Source: Sphingobium soli
GTDB lineage: Bacteria; Pseudomonadota; Alphaproteobacteria; Sphingomonadales; Sphingomonadaceae
DNA length: 64,000 nucleotides
Direction: 5' to 3'
Assembly (NCBI RefSeq): GCF_020782245.1
Contig: NZ_JAJGNP010000003.1
Coordinates: 1-64,000, forward strand
In this document: piece by piece, positions 1 through 9,321 of the stretch
Layout: the number at the start of each line of letters is the position of its first letter
Position numbering within the stretch: position 1 is the stretch's first letter
Notes under the pieces: generated by a model
Databases searched by the model: none
What the model saw: the letters and a program-made list of their open reading frames with translations, nothing else
What the model was told of the DNA's origin: nothing
Program-made: the position numbers and the translations under genes

Positions 1-379
1 TACATATACTGTGGATATGTATTGAGACATATGAACCGGCTTAAGCTTTTACGATAATCCAGCGCCCTAAAGAAAGCGCCAGACACCGAGCCGCCGCCCA
101 CATGTCCCTTCATCTAATCTACAATGTCAAAGAACCAGCCAACACTCTTAGGGGACAGAGAACCTTCCTCGAAACTGCTTCCGAGGGAGAGTGTCCCGCA
201 AATGTTGGCGACCGTTCCGTCAGCGCCTCGTAAAAGGCAGCGTCCCGTCCGGTGAGGCGGCATATATGGGTGGCTTTCCGAACCGTCAAACCCTTTTTGC
301 AGTTTTATTTCAGAAATTTTTGGCACCTTCCCTGATAAAGGCTCCGACCAGCGATCAGGATCGAGGAACGGATAGCGAT
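1..379. other. AT-richer leader region before the flippase gene
   Basis: No convincing gene is visible in this stretch. It is clearly poorer in GC than the coding DNA that follows, with T-rich runs around 290-320, so it probably holds the promoter and 5' leader of the flippase gene. An open frame extends left from the flippase into this region (from 191), but the extra residues do not look like the start of a flippase. I see no tRNA-like fold or strong terminator. Confidence 0.4.
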
Positions 380-1867
380 ATGGGTTTGCAGGATGCGGAT
401 GCGAATGACGCGGGCTTTGGCGCGCGGATACGCAGCGCGATCTTCTGGCGTTCGGGTAGCCAGATCGTGTCGCAGATGATGAGCTGGGTGGTGACGCTCG
501 CCGTCATCCGCCTGCTCGATCCGGCCGACTATGGCCTGTTCGCGATGACGCAGGTGATCCTCAATTTCGCGACCTTCCTCAACGGCTATGGCCTGGTGAG
601 CGCGCTGGTGCAGTCGGACAGCGTTGAACCGCATCGGTTGCGCCAGGCCTTTGGCATCATGCTGCTGCTGAACGGATCGCTCGCCTTGCTGCAACTCGCC
701 ATCGCGCCCCTGGCGGCGGACTATTATGACCAGCCCATGGTCGCCGACCTGCTGCGAGTGCAGGCGCTGCTCTATTTGTCCACCCCGTTCATCTCGATTC
801 CCGAAGCGATCATGGGCCGCGCGCTGGACTTCAAGCGGCCCGCGCTGGTCAACCTGATCGCAGCGGCCGCCTCCGCCGGCGTCGCACTTACCGGTGCCCT
901 GTCAGGCTGGGGTGTATGGACGCTGGTCTTCGCGCCGATCGCCGGCTTCTGGGTCAAGGCGGCGGGCTATGTCATCGTTACCGGATTCCGCCCGATTCCC
1001 AGTTTCGATTTTCGCGGCACCGGCGCGATGGTCGGCTATGGCGCGTCATTGCTGGGCGGCCAGCTGTTCTGGATCGTCCAGAGCCAGGCGGACATCTTCA
1101 TCGGCGGCCGCGTGCTCGATCCCCATGCGCTGGGCCTTTACGCCGAAGCGCTGTTCCTCACCCAGATTTTCGTCAGTAAATTCGTGCCCCCTCTCAACGA
1201 CGTCGCCTTTCCCGCCTATGCGCGAATGCAGAAGGATGTGAGCCGCGTCTCCTGGTCCTTCTGCAAGGCGGTGAAGCTGCTGCTGCTGCTGACCTGCCCC
1301 ATTTACCTTGGCATGGCGGTGACGGCAGGACCGCTGGTGGAAACGCTGTTCGGGGAAAAATGGCTGGCCATGGCCCCCTTCGTCACCATATTGGCGCTCG
1401 CCATGCCGTTCATGACGGTGCAGGTGATGTTCGCGCCGGTCAGCAATGCGCTCGGCCGCCCCGGCACCACCGCGCGAATCGCCGGAGTCGGCGCGGTGTT
1501 GATGCCGGCGGCCTTCCTGATTGGCATCCAATATGGGGCGATCGGCCTGACCTGGGCCTGGCTGGCCGCCTTTCCGCTGCTGACGCTGGTGACCGCACGC
1601 CTCGCTGGCGCGCCCATGGGCCTGCGCCTCGCCGACCTCGCACTGGCGGCGGCGCCGGGCCTTGGCTGTTCGTTGCTGATGGCCGGCGTCGTGCTCGCCA
1701 TCGATTCTGCGCTGCCGGTTCTCCCTGCCCCGCTGCGGCTCGCCATTCTGGTTCCGGCCGGCGGCCTCGCCTTTCTGGGCGCGCTGCTGCTGTGCGCGCG
1801 CGGGACACTTCGGGAACTGATCGCGCTGGTGATCCGCCGCAAGCCGCCGGTTCAGGCCGCGGCCTGA
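380..1867 (+). CDS. Wzx-type polysaccharide/oligosaccharide flippase
   Basis: Predicted inner-membrane flippase of the polysaccharide-synthase/MATE-like superfamily, which moves lipid-linked sugar repeat units across the membrane for capsule, exopolysaccharide or O-antigen assembly. The 495-residue product is built almost entirely of hydrophobic helices. Near the N terminus it carries the family signature region RLLDPADYGLFAM, after a short polar lead and an IFWRSGSQ stretch. The ATG at 380 is preferred over the longer frame from 191, whose extra 63 residues are polar and arginine-rich and lie in AT-rich DNA. The next gene is convergent 19 bp away. No glycosyltransferases lie downstream, so any partner genes must be upstream of the window. 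Substrate cannot be told from sequence. Confidence 0.85.
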   Translation: MGLQDADANDAGFGARIRSAIFWRSGSQIVSQMMSWVVTLAVIRLLDPADYGLFAMTQVILNFATFLNGYGLVSALVQSDSVEPHRLRQAFGIMLLLNGSLALLQLAIAPLAADYYDQPMVADLLRVQALLYLSTPFISIPEAIMGRALDFKRPALVNLIAAAASAGVALTGALSGWGVWTLVFAPIAGFWVKAAGYVIVTGFRPIPSFDFRGTGAMVGYGASLLGGQLFWIVQSQADIFIGGRVLDPHALGLYAEALFLTQIFVSKFVPPLNDVAFPAYARMQKDVSRVSWSFCKAVKLLLLLTCPIYLGMAVTAGPLVETLFGEKWLAMAPFVTILALAMPFMTVQVMFAPVSNALGRPGTTARIAGVGAVLMPAAFLIGIQYGAIGLTWAWLAAFPLLTLVTARLAGAPMGLRLADLALAAAPGLGCSLLMAGVVLAIDSALPVLPAPLRLAILVPAGGLAFLGALLLCARGTLRELIALVIRRKPPVQAAA

Positions 1868-1886
1868 TCCGGCAGCCCTCCGGCGA

Positions 1887-2315
1887 TCAGACGGTCTGGA
1901 TATAGTCGCGCATCGCCGCGGCTTCCGATTCGATGCTGTCGATGCGGAATTTGACCAGATCGCCGATCGAGATCATGCCCGCCAGCGCGCCATCGACCAC
2001 TACCGGCAGATGACGGATGCGTCGCTTCGTCATCAGCGACAGGCCTTGCATGACCGATGTCTGTTCATCAATGGTGATGGCCGGCGCGGTCATCACGTCG
2101 CCGACGCTGTGGTCCAGCGCGGACGGGCCATCCTGCGCCACGCGGTACACCAGGTCGCGCTCCGAAAAAATGCCCACCACCTGGCCATCCGCGACCACGG
2201 GCACACAACCGATTCGCTGGTCCGCCAGCAATCGGACGGCGCTCAGCACGCTGTCGCTGGGCTCGACCTGGATGACGTCGTTCCCCTTGCGCTGCAAAAT
2301 CGTTGCAATGGTCAT
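1887..2315 (-). CDS. CBS-domain pair protein
   Basis: A 142-residue stand-alone protein with two CBS domains (about residues 8-62 and 74-130) and nothing else. Paired CBS modules bind adenine nucleotides or related ligands and usually act as energy or redox sensors. The pattern is visible in VPVVADGQVVGIFSERDLV in the first module and LPVVVDGALAGMISIGDLV in the second, the repeated [LV]PVV...G...G[IM][IF]S...DLV motif of the family. A GGAG-type ribosome site lies 8-9 bases before the ATG. The gene diverges from the small membrane protein. The regulated partner is not evident from the neighbours. Confidence 0.88.
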   Translation of the reverse strand: MTIATILQRKGNDVIQVEPSDSVLSAVRLLADQRIGCVPVVADGQVVGIFSERDLVYRVAQDGPSALDHSVGDVMTAPAITIDEQTSVMQGLSLMTKRRIRHLPVVVDGALAGMISIGDLVKFRIDSIESEAAAMRDYIQTV

Positions 2316-2452
2316 GGCCTGCTCTCCTTGTTCGCCTGCGTCCGCCGGTCCTGTTATTCTGTTGCGCGATGAACGAGCCGCCAGCCGGGCGTTGGCGACC
2401 CAAATCGCGTCCGGCGCTTGATGATCCCACGATCACGCCCCAAAGAAAAGGG

Positions 2453-2752
2453 ATGACACGCAAGCAAGCGCTCGACGACCCGCAGATCGCGGCGACGGCC
2501 TGGGGCCGGTTTCGCCGGATCATGGCCTGGATGGCGGCCGGCGGCGCGGCCTGCGTCGGCGCGGCGCTGCTGTTTCTCTATTGGTGGACGGGTTCGCTGC
2601 CGATCCATATGGCGATCGCGACCACATTGGGCGTATGGCTGACCTTCATGCTGGGGACGGGGCTGATGGCGCTCGTCTTCCTGTCCAGCGGGACCGGGCA
2701 TGACGAACAGGTAATTGACAGGGCGAAGGACGAGGTGCCGCTGGATGACTGA
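2453..2752 (+). CDS. Small two-helix inner-membrane protein
   Basis: A 99-residue protein of unknown function. It has a charged N terminus (MTRKQALDDPQIA), a hydrophobic segment about residues 23-42, a second about 50-75, and an acidic C terminus. I do not recognise a named family with confidence; short proteins of this layout are common in sphingomonads. The ATG at 2453 sits directly after AAAGGG, so spacing is poor; an in-frame ATG at 2369 would add 28 residues. Its last 8 bases overlap the thioesterase start, which suggests translational coupling. Confidence 0.7.
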   Translation: MTRKQALDDPQIAATAWGRFRRIMAWMAAGGAACVGAALLFLYWWTGSLPIHMAIATTLGVWLTFMLGTGLMALVFLSSGTGHDEQVIDRAKDEVPLDD

Positions 2753-3134
2753 AACGACGAAAGACGACCGGGGCGAAGCCGTGCTGCGCGTGATGCCGCG
2801 ATTGGCCGATATCAACGCCAACGGCCATATTTTCGGTGGCTGGGTGCTCAGCCAGATGGATATCGCCGGCGGCATCATCGCCCATCGCCTGGCGCAGGGA
2901 CCGGTCGCCACCGTCGCGATCGAAAGCATGAAGTTCATCGCCCCGATTTTGCTGGGCGATATCGTGTCGGTCTATGCGCGCGAAGAGCGGCGCGGACGGA
3001 CATCGCTGGCGATCCGCATCGACGTCGTGGCGACGCGCGGAATCGCGCAGGAAGAAGTGCCGCTCACCAGCGGCGTCTATACCTTCGTGGCGCTGGACGC
3101 CGATCACCGACCCCGGCCCTTTCCGACCGCCTGA
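2745..3134 (+). CDS. Hotdog-fold acyl-CoA thioesterase (YciA/ACOT type)
   Basis: Predicted cytosolic thioesterase hydrolysing acyl-CoA to free acid and CoA. The 129-residue length fits a single hotdog domain. The family hallmarks are present: DINANGHIFGGWVLSQMD near residue 20, with the Asn-Gly-His and acidic residue of the active-site helix, followed by VATVAIESMKFIAPILLGD. The ATG at 2745 overlaps the stop of the small membrane protein upstream, so the two are probably one transcript. Natural chain length is not predictable from sequence. Confidence 0.88.
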   Translation: MTETTKDDRGEAVLRVMPRLADINANGHIFGGWVLSQMDIAGGIIAHRLAQGPVATVAIESMKFIAPILLGDIVSVYAREERRGRTSLAIRIDVVATRGIAQEEVPLTSGVYTFVALDADHRPRPFPTA

Positions 3135-3138
3135 CGGT

Positions 3139-4680
3139 TCAGCGGTCGAACCGCTCATCATAGCGATAGTCTGCCTTGCCGTTCGCCGGCACGACTATGC
3201 GCCAGATCCAGCCACTGCCGCGCCGCTCCAGCCCTTTTGGCCGGGGCGTAATATCCTGCGTCAGGGTGACTTCGGCGGTCACGGGCTGCGCCCGCGCATT
3301 GCTGACGCTGACGATCCAGCGTCGGCGCTTGGCGCTTTCCTGCGCGATTGTCGCGGCGATCCGCACATCGGGGCTCTGCATCAGGTCATAATCGATCCGC
3401 TCGCCCGCCGCCTTGTCCGCCACGTCCGCCTCCCCCGCCAACAGCCGTTGCCCCGCCACATGCTCGAACAACGCGACGCGGCCTGCGGGCATGGCGATTC
3501 CCAGGCCATCCTCCGCCCGGTTCCGCAAGCGCAGGCGCAGTGTCATCGGCAGCGATGGCGTCGCCCCGCGCACCGTGGCGGCATAAAGCCGCTCTGCCGC
3601 CACGCCCGGTTGCCTTAGCAGGGCCACCTGCTTCTGCCCGCTCGGCGCGACATCGACGGCAAAGGGAATGCGGTAGAGTTTCAAATCGCCGACATCTTCG
3701 GGCGGTGGCGGAGGTGGCGGAGGCGGCGGAGGTGGCGGCGGTGGAGCCGGCGCCGCCAGCCGCGCGCTCGTCACGACGATATCCTCCGCCCGCTCCATCC
3801 GCTGCGCCATCGCCACCGGCGGCAATCCCCAGCGCGGGTGGGTGCTGGTGCCGTCCATCGGCCAGCAGCGTAAGCTGAGCGCACCGGCTGCCTGCCGGCG
3901 CAGCAACGCCCGCGCCTCCCGATTGGGATGCCCGGCGATCACCGCGACCTTCGCATCGGCAAAGCCCGTCACGCCACCATTGGCCAGCGTCAGCCACGCC
4001 ATCAGGTCGATCCGGCCATCCGAGCGCCGCTCCGCGACATAATTGGCCGCCCAGTCGAACCCCTGCGCCAGATAGGTCAGCTGCACGGTCGCGCGCGTAG
4101 GCCGATCGGCAGTCGCGATCACCGACAGCGTCGGGCGCGCCGACAGGTCGGCGGGGGCCTGCGGGTAAAGCATCCTTTCGGGCAGGCCACTGCACCCCAA
4201 TGCCTCATAACCCTGCGCCGTGCGCACGATCACGCCGCCCGCCGGCCCTGCGGTGATGACCGCATCCTGCTGCGTCACCTTGCCCGTGGCGCGATCGGTG
4301 CGGCGCAGCGTCACGCTGCGCTTGAGATAGGCGTCGACCAGTCCTGCGGGCGACAACAGCCGGTCGTCGCGATTTTTCTCCCGCACCCCCTGCGGCAAGC
4401 CGGACAGCACGGCCGTTTCCGGCATCAACCCTTCGGCCACGCCCTCGAACCGGATCACGCTTTCGCCCTGCGGCAGATCGATGGTGCGGGTTTCCGTGAC
4501 GAGCGCATAGCCGCGCGGCCATTGCGGGTCGATCGCGCCGCGCGTGCGGCCGGGCTGGCGATAAATGGTGAGCGCCACCGTATCGGGCCGTGGCGACACC
4601 AGCGTTTGCGCCCGCGTCATCGCTGGCACCACAGCCGCTAACGCCAGCGCAAGGACAAGGATCAGCCGCCCGGCCATCAT
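3139..4680 (-). CDS. Exported DUF4139 protein with a polyproline linker
   Basis: A 513-residue predicted periplasmic or outer-membrane-associated protein with an N-terminal signal peptide (hydrophobic stretch LILVLALALAAVVP, likely cleavage after AMTRA) and a body related to DUF4139. Family function is unknown. A run of 15 consecutive prolines lies in the middle (genomic about 3704-3750), encoded by a GGC/GGA-type repeat on the plus strand, and separates the N-terminal half from the beta-rich C-terminal half. The start is the ATG at 4680, 10 bp after the stop of the paralogue; the open frame extends further upstream only through the paralogue in another frame. It converges on the thioesterase with a 4-bp gap. 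Confidence 0.8.
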   Translation of the reverse strand: MMAGRLILVLALALAAVVPAMTRAQTLVSPRPDTVALTIYRQPGRTRGAIDPQWPRGYALVTETRTIDLPQGESVIRFEGVAEGLMPETAVLSGLPQGVREKNRDDRLLSPAGLVDAYLKRSVTLRRTDRATGKVTQQDAVITAGPAGGVIVRTAQGYEALGCSGLPERMLYPQAPADLSARPTLSVIATADRPTRATVQLTYLAQGFDWAANYVAERRSDGRIDLMAWLTLANGGVTGFADAKVAVIAGHPNREARALLRRQAAGALSLRCWPMDGTSTHPRWGLPPVAMAQRMERAEDIVVTSARLAAPAPPPPPPPPPPPPPPPEDVGDLKLYRIPFAVDVAPSGQKQVALLRQPGVAAERLYAATVRGATPSLPMTLRLRLRNRAEDGLGIAMPAGRVALFEHVAGQRLLAGEADVADKAAGERIDYDLMQSPDVRIAATIAQESAKRRRWIVSVSNARAQPVTAEVTLTQDITPRPKGLERRGSGWIWRIVVPANGKADYRYDERFDR

Positions 4681-4690
4681 GTCGTCGCGC

Positions 4691-6094
4691 TCAATAGCGC
4701 GAATCGAACGTGACCAGCAGTTCGGCCGACCCATTGGCCGCCACGGGCACGCTCCATTCCATCCGCTCCGCTGACACGCGCCGTCCCTCCAGGCTTTGCT
4801 GCACCACGCGGGTGTCGCCCCACAGGCCCAGCTGCGCCAGGTCAACCGTCACCGCCTCCGGTCGCGCGTTCGTCAGCGTATAGCGCATGCGCGTTTCCCA
4901 CCGGTCCGCGCCCTTGCGGGTGCGCTGCTCGACGGTCGGGCGGACCTTGACGTCGAAGGCCTCGCCGGTGCGCAACGCCATGGATGATCCCATCGGCGTA
5001 TGGTCGATGCGATTCTCGCCGATGAACTGCGGATCGCCGCGCGCATCGCGCATATAGACGCGGATCGTCCCGGCGGGCAGTTGGTCGCCCAGGCCGCCCT
5101 GTCTTGACGTTGAAAATTTGAGCACGCTCGACGCGCTCATCGGCTCGGCGGAACTGCCCAGCCACCCGTTTACATATTCATAGGTCGCCCGCGCCGGTGT
5201 GCCCTGCACATCCAGAAAACTCACCTGCTTCTGCTGCGCATCAGCGATCGTCGTGCGGGCAGCCAGCGGATAGAGATAATAGTCACCCAGCCGCTCGCGC
5301 GTCCCGCTTTCGGTTCCGGCGGCATCGATCGCGCCGGCGCCCGGCGCAAAGCCGCGTTGCCGGCCGCCGCCACTGGCGGGGTCGCCGGCCACCAACAGGG
5401 TGCGCGCGTTGGTGAAGGTCGTGCCCGTATTGTTGGTGAGCGTCACCCATCCCTGCATGTCCATCGCCTGCTTCGCCGCGTCGAACATCGCGACATAATC
5501 GGCGGTCCAGCCCAGATTGGGCGTCAGGTAGGACAGGCGGGCGGGCACGGTCCCGGCGCGGTCCGCTTCCACCGTCACGGACAATGTCGGGCGCGCGCGC
5601 AAATTGGGCGGCACCCGGTCGAACACCACCCGCACCGGCAGGCCGTCGTCGCGCAGCACTTCGATCCGGCTGCCGATCTGAAGCACGATGCCGCCATTGG
5701 CCGCCAGCACCTTAGCCCGTTCCCGCGTTTCCGCCCCGGTCGCGACATTGGTGCGCACCAGCGTCACCTCCTGCCCCACCGCCTTGTCCATCAGCTTGTC
5801 GGGCGACAGCAGGTCGAAATCGAAATTCTGCTCGACGATGGACAGGCCCGGCCCCGACAGATTCACCGTTTCGGGCCGGATGCGCGCCGATACATCGGGA
5901 AATTCGATGCGGTTGCGGCCCTGCGTGACCGGCAGTCGCCGTTCATCCTGCACCAGCGACTGGCCGCCATTATAGATGGTGACGGCAATATCCCCCTGCG
6001 CGCTGGCGCCCACCGGGTCGCTTGCGACCTGCGCATGGGCGCTTGCCGACATCAGGGCCAGCAGCAACGGGACGGGCAGGCGCGCAGCGATCAT
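4691..6094 (-). CDS. Exported DUF4139 domain protein
   Basis: A 467-residue exported protein, paralogous to its downstream neighbour. The signal peptide is clear (MIAARLPVPLLLALMSASAHA), followed by VTIYNGGQSLVQDERRLPV and the VTLTNNTGTTFTNARTLLVAGDP region typical of DUF4139. The ATG at 6094 is chosen because a GGAGAGAG ribosome site sits just before it and a signal peptide begins exactly there; the open frame upstream is arginine-rich and not secretory. The two genes form a 10-bp-spaced pair, probably co-transcribed. Biochemical role unknown; a mucoid-adhesion-like or envelope role is only a guess. Confidence 0.85.
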   Translation of the reverse strand: MIAARLPVPLLLALMSASAHAQVASDPVGASAQGDIAVTIYNGGQSLVQDERRLPVTQGRNRIEFPDVSARIRPETVNLSGPGLSIVEQNFDFDLLSPDKLMDKAVGQEVTLVRTNVATGAETRERAKVLAANGGIVLQIGSRIEVLRDDGLPVRVVFDRVPPNLRARPTLSVTVEADRAGTVPARLSYLTPNLGWTADYVAMFDAAKQAMDMQGWVTLTNNTGTTFTNARTLLVAGDPASGGGRQRGFAPGAGAIDAAGTESGTRERLGDYYLYPLAARTTIADAQQKQVSFLDVQGTPARATYEYVNGWLGSSAEPMSASSVLKFSTSRQGGLGDQLPAGTIRVYMRDARGDPQFIGENRIDHTPMGSSMALRTGEAFDVKVRPTVEQRTRKGADRWETRMRYTLTNARPEAVTVDLAQLGLWGDTRVVQQSLEGRRVSAERMEWSVPVAANGSAELLVTFDSRY

Positions 6095-6155
6095 CTCTCT
6101 CTCCGGTCTTTGCGTCCGCCTTGTGCCGGATCGCGCGCGACTTGGAAAGCGGGCA

Positions 6156-6190
6156 GCAAAAAGGGGACGATGCGCGCTCGCATCGTCCCC
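6156..6190 (-). terminator. Intrinsic terminator after the DUF4167 gene
   Basis: On the minus strand a perfect 12-bp stem (GGGGACGATGCG with its complement, 4-base loop) is followed directly by five T residues. It lies 32 bp after the DUF4167 stop codon and before the DUF4139 pair, so it separates those two transcription units. Confidence 0.85.
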
Positions 6191-6221
6191 CGATGTCGCC
6201 GCCAAATAGCGGGCGATGCTG

Positions 6222-7070
6222 TTATTCAGCGGCCTCGGCCGCCTTCGCGCGCGGCCGGCGCGTGCGCTTCTTGGGTGCGTCTTCGGCTGGCGCGTCTTCA
6301 TCATTGTCCGCCCGCGCGATCGAGGGCGGCAGGATCGTGGCGTCCATCCCATGCGCGTCATCGGCGGCCTTGGCGGCATCGACCTTGCGCGGACGGCCGC
6401 GACGCGGCTTTGGCGCTTCGGTTTCAGCGGCAGGAGCCGCAGCGGGCGCGGCCTGCGCAGCCTCGCTCATCGCGTCGGCGGGGGTGCCGGTCGGGCCTTC
6501 GACGCCGCGTTCCATCCGGGTCGATGCATCGACGTCACCGCCCTGCTGATCGCGGCGGGTGCGGTCGCGCCGGTTGCCGCGCGCTTCGCGCTCGTCATCC
6601 TGCCGACCGTCCTGGTCTCTGGCCTGATCCCTGCCCTGATTGCGCGATTGATCGCGGCCCTGATCCCGCGCCTGGCCCCGGCCCTGATCGCGCGATCCGC
6701 GCTCGGACTGGTCGGCGCGTCCATCGTCGCTGCCATAATCGGCGCTGTCGAATTCATCGCCGTCTTCGCTATAGTCATCGTCATTGCGACGATAACGCTG
6801 CTGCTGTTCTTCCTGGCGGGCGCGATTGTCGGCCAGCACGCGGAAATAATGATCGGCGAACTGCAAATAATATTCGGCATTCACGCGGTCGCCGGCCATC
6901 TGCGCATCGCGGGCCATATTCTTGTATTTCTCAAGAAGCTGGGCCGCATTGCCGCGCGCGCGGTTGTCGATGCGGTTGCCATTGTCGCCGCCGCCCCGGT
7001 TGCCACCATTGGGTCGACCGTTATTGTTCCGGCCGCGATTGCGACGGCCGGATTGCCGGTTGTTGATCAA
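6222..7070 (-). CDS. DUF4167 protein with low-complexity RDQ repeats
   Basis: A 282-residue alphaproteobacterial protein of unknown function. Residues 35-85 form the conserved helical DUF4167 core (NAAQLLEKYKNMARDAQMAG, then NAEYYLQFADHYFRVL). The N terminus is Arg/Asn/Gly-rich. Residues about 120-160 are an irregular repeat of R/Q-D-Q-G/A units (RDQGRGQ, RDQGRDQ, RNQGRDQ), and the C terminus holds AT-hook-like KPRRGRPRK and KKRTRRPRAK patches. This suggests nucleic-acid binding (inference). The start is TTG, supported by AAGGA seven bases before it. A strong terminator follows the gene. Confidence 0.82.
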   Translation of the reverse strand: MINNRQSGRRNRGRNNNGRPNGGNRGGGDNGNRIDNRARGNAAQLLEKYKNMARDAQMAGDRVNAEYYLQFADHYFRVLADNRARQEEQQQRYRRNDDDYSEDGDEFDSADYGSDDGRADQSERGSRDQGRGQARDQGRDQSRNQGRDQARDQDGRQDDEREARGNRRDRTRRDQQGGDVDASTRMERGVEGPTGTPADAMSEAAQAAPAAAPAAETEAPKPRRGRPRKVDAAKAADDAHGMDATILPPSIARADNDEDAPAEDAPKKRTRRPRAKAAEAAE

Positions 7071-7387
7071 GACATGGTCCTTGCGTTCGCTATGTCAAAA
7101 CTCACTGAAGACACTGTTCAGTCGCCATCCCCAAGCACGGCCATCCATTTGGCCGAATATGGCTCCGCCGGGCCTGGCCGGATGATCCGGGCCAATTGCC
7201 TGGCCGCCACCGGCGCTAGCGCAGCGAACGCCGTCATGACTTTAAGGAGCGTAAAAAACGGCCTTTTCTGTCCATGGCCATAGTAGCCAGATCACGAGAT
7301 GGAGCCGTTCCTTGACCCGATGTAGTGGCTTTCCCGGCATAAACCAAGCGATTTTCGTTTTCCTGCGCGTAAATCGCCCATTGCCCA
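7071..7387. other. Promoter/leader region between prmC and the DUF4167 gene
   Basis: 317 bp without a supported gene. On the minus strand it runs from the prmC stop to the TTG start of the DUF4167 gene and must hold the promoter of the latter. At 7253-7279 the minus strand reads a short GGCC...GGCC hairpin followed by six T residues, a weak terminator candidate for the hisS-prfA-prmC transcript. The region is AT-richer than the flanking genes. Confidence 0.4.
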
Positions 7388-8239
7388 TCATGTCCGCGTG
7401 GCGATGACGCAGCGATCAAGCCCCGCCAGGTCGCAGCGGATCGCGACGTTCAACCCCTGCGCCGCCACCAGCGCGCCGACGCTGTCGCCCTGCCTGTGGC
7501 CAATCTCGATCGCCGCCATGCCGCCCGGCGCGATCAGGCGTGGCAGGTCGGGCGCGATGCGGCGATAATCGTCCAGCCCGTCCGCCCCTGCAAACAGCGC
7601 ACTGGCCGGTTCGCGCAATACATCGCCGCTCAGCGGCTCATCCACGCCAATATAGGGCGGGTTGATAAGCAGCAGGTCGAACACCCCCTCCACCCCTGTC
7701 GCCCAGTCCCCGGCGCGAAATTCGGCGCGCGCGTCCAGATCCAGCCGCGCCGCATTGCCCCGCGCCACCAACAGCGCGCCCGCCGACGCGTCGATCCCCA
7801 GCCCGCGCGCCTGTGGCCACTGCGCCAGCGCCGCGAGCAACAGCGCGCCAGACCCGGTGCCCAGGTCCAGCACCGTCTGCGGACCCTGCGCCCCGAAATA
7901 GTCGACCGCCGCCTCGATCAGCGTCTCGCTGTCCGGGCGCGGGATCAGCGTGTCGGGCGTCACAGCCAACGTGATCGTCCAGAAATCGCGCGTGCCGATG
8001 ATATGCGCGACCGGCTCTCCGGCCGCCCGCCGCGCGATCAGCGCCGCGAAATCGGACGGCACGCCCAAATCGCGCTGCCGCATCAGCATGTCACCACGCG
8101 ACAGGCCCAGCGCGTGCGCCATCAGCAATTCCGCGTCCAGTCGCGCCGTGTCGCTGGAACGGGCAAGACTATCGGTGGCGGCGCGAAGCGCGTCCGGGAT
8201 GCTCCCGCTCGTCAGGCACAGGGGGGAAGACCCCGTCAA
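7388..8239 (-). CDS. prmC: Peptide chain release factor N5-glutamine methyltransferase
   Basis: PrmC (HemK) methylates the glutamine of the GGQ motif of release factors with S-adenosylmethionine. The 283-residue protein has an N-terminal helical substrate-binding domain and a Rossmann methyltransferase domain with the SAM motif DLGTGSG (residues 125-131) and the catalytic NPPY motif (193-196). It starts with TTG inside the prfA stop (TTGA overlap), so it is translationally coupled to its own substrate gene. The cluster order hisS-prfA-prmC fits a translation-quality operon. Confidence 0.95.
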   Translation of the reverse strand: MTGSSPLCLTSGSIPDALRAATDSLARSSDTARLDAELLMAHALGLSRGDMLMRQRDLGVPSDFAALIARRAAGEPVAHIIGTRDFWTITLAVTPDTLIPRPDSETLIEAAVDYFGAQGPQTVLDLGTGSGALLLAALAQWPQARGLGIDASAGALLVARGNAARLDLDARAEFRAGDWATGVEGVFDLLLINPPYIGVDEPLSGDVLREPASALFAGADGLDDYRRIAPDLPRLIAPGGMAAIEIGHRQGDSVGALVAAQGLNVAIRCDLAGLDRCVIATRT

Positions 8240-9321
8240 CTCACCCCGTCCAACTGCGCCAGCCGCGCCGCTTCATCCTCGGCCGTCAGCGCGTCGATCA
8301 CTTCGGAAAGGCCCGGCCCTTCCAATATTTCGGGCAGCCGATGCAGCGTCAGGTTGATGCGATGGTCGGTGACGCGCCCCTGCGGGAAATTATAGGTGCG
8401 GATGCGTTCGGACCGGTCGCCCGATCCCACCATCGCCTTGCGCGCCCCGGCCTGCTCATTCTGCGTGCGTTCGCGCTCGGCTTCGTACAGGCGCGCGCGC
8501 AGCACCTGCATCGCCTTCGCCTTGTTCTTGTGCTGCGACCGTTCATCCTGCTGCGTCACTACGATGCCGGTCGGCACATGGGTGATGCGCACCGCCGAAT
8601 CGGTGGTGTTCACATGCTGCCCGCCCGCGCCCGACGCGCGATAAATGTCGATCTTGAGGTCCGCGTCGGCGATTTGCACGTCCACCTCTTCGGGTTCGGG
8701 CAGCACGGCGACGGTCGCGGCGCTGGTGTGGATGCGCCCGCCGCTTTCCGTCACCGGCACGCGCTGCACCCGGTGCACCCCGCTCTCGAACTTCAATTTC
8801 GCAAAGACGCCCGCGCCATTGATGCTGGCGACCACTTCCTTGAAGCCGCCCTGTTCGGACGCATTGGCCGACAGCATCTCCATCTTCCATCCCTGTGTAT
8901 CGGCATAGCGCTGATACATGCGGAACAGGTCGCCGGCGAACAGGGCCGCCTCGTCCCCGCCGGTGCCGGCGCGGATTTCCAGCATGGCGGGCCGCGCGTC
9001 GGCCGCGTCGCGGGGCAGCAATTGCAGCGCCAGCGCGCGCTCGGCGGCGGGCAGCTGGCTTTTGAGCAATTGCATTTCCTCCTGCGCCATGTCGCGCATG
9101 GCCGGGTCCGCCTCCTCGCCGCCGGTCATCATTTCCAGCGCCGCCAGTTCCTGCCGCAAGCGCCGCAATTCGCGCGCCGCCGCCGCCACCGGCTCGATCT
9201 CGGCATATTCCTTGGACAGCCGCACGAACTGATCGGGCGCCAGATCGGCGCGCGTCATCGACGCCTGCACCTCGTCCCGGCGCGCCTCGATCTGCGCAAT
9301 GCGTTCAGCGGAAATGTGCAT
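8236..9321 (-). CDS. prfA: Peptide chain release factor 1
   Basis: RF1 recognises UAA and UAG stop codons and triggers peptide release. The 361 residues match the usual length. The codon-reading tripeptide PVT is at residues 189-191, of the PxT type that marks RF1 rather than RF2, and the catalytic GGQ is at 233-235 in [20 protein letters not shown]. The ATG overlaps the hisS stop by one base (TGATG) and the 3' end overlaps prmC by 4 bp. Confidence 0.97.
   Translation of the reverse strand: MHISAERIAQIEARRDEVQASMTRADLAPDQFVRLSKEYAEIEPVAAAARELRRLRQELAALEMMTGGEEADPAMRDMAQEEMQLLKSQLPAAERALALQLLPRDAADARPAMLEIRAGTGGDEAALFAGDLFRMYQRYADTQGWKMEMLSANASEQGGFKEVVASINGAGVFAKLKFESGVHRVQRVPVTESGGRIHTSAATVAVLPEPEEVDVQIADADLKIDIYRASGAGGQHVNTTDSAVRITHVPTGIVVTQQDERSQHKNKAKAMQVLRARLYEAERERTQNEQAGARKAMVGSGDRSERIRTYNFPQGRVTDHRINLTLHRLPEILEGPGLSEVIDALTAEDEAARLAQLDGVS

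Noticed and set aside
1-379. Longer N terminus for the flippase from 191
   Set aside because: The extra residues are polar, encoded by AT-rich DNA, and do not resemble the family start.
5357-7066. 569-residue frame on the plus strand
   Set aside because: It overlaps the DUF4139 and DUF4167 genes in antisense and is low-complexity His/Arg-rich.
7234-7419. 61-residue minus frame after prmC
   Set aside because: It overlaps the prmC end, has no ribosome site and no familiar sequence; the hairpin there fits a terminator better.
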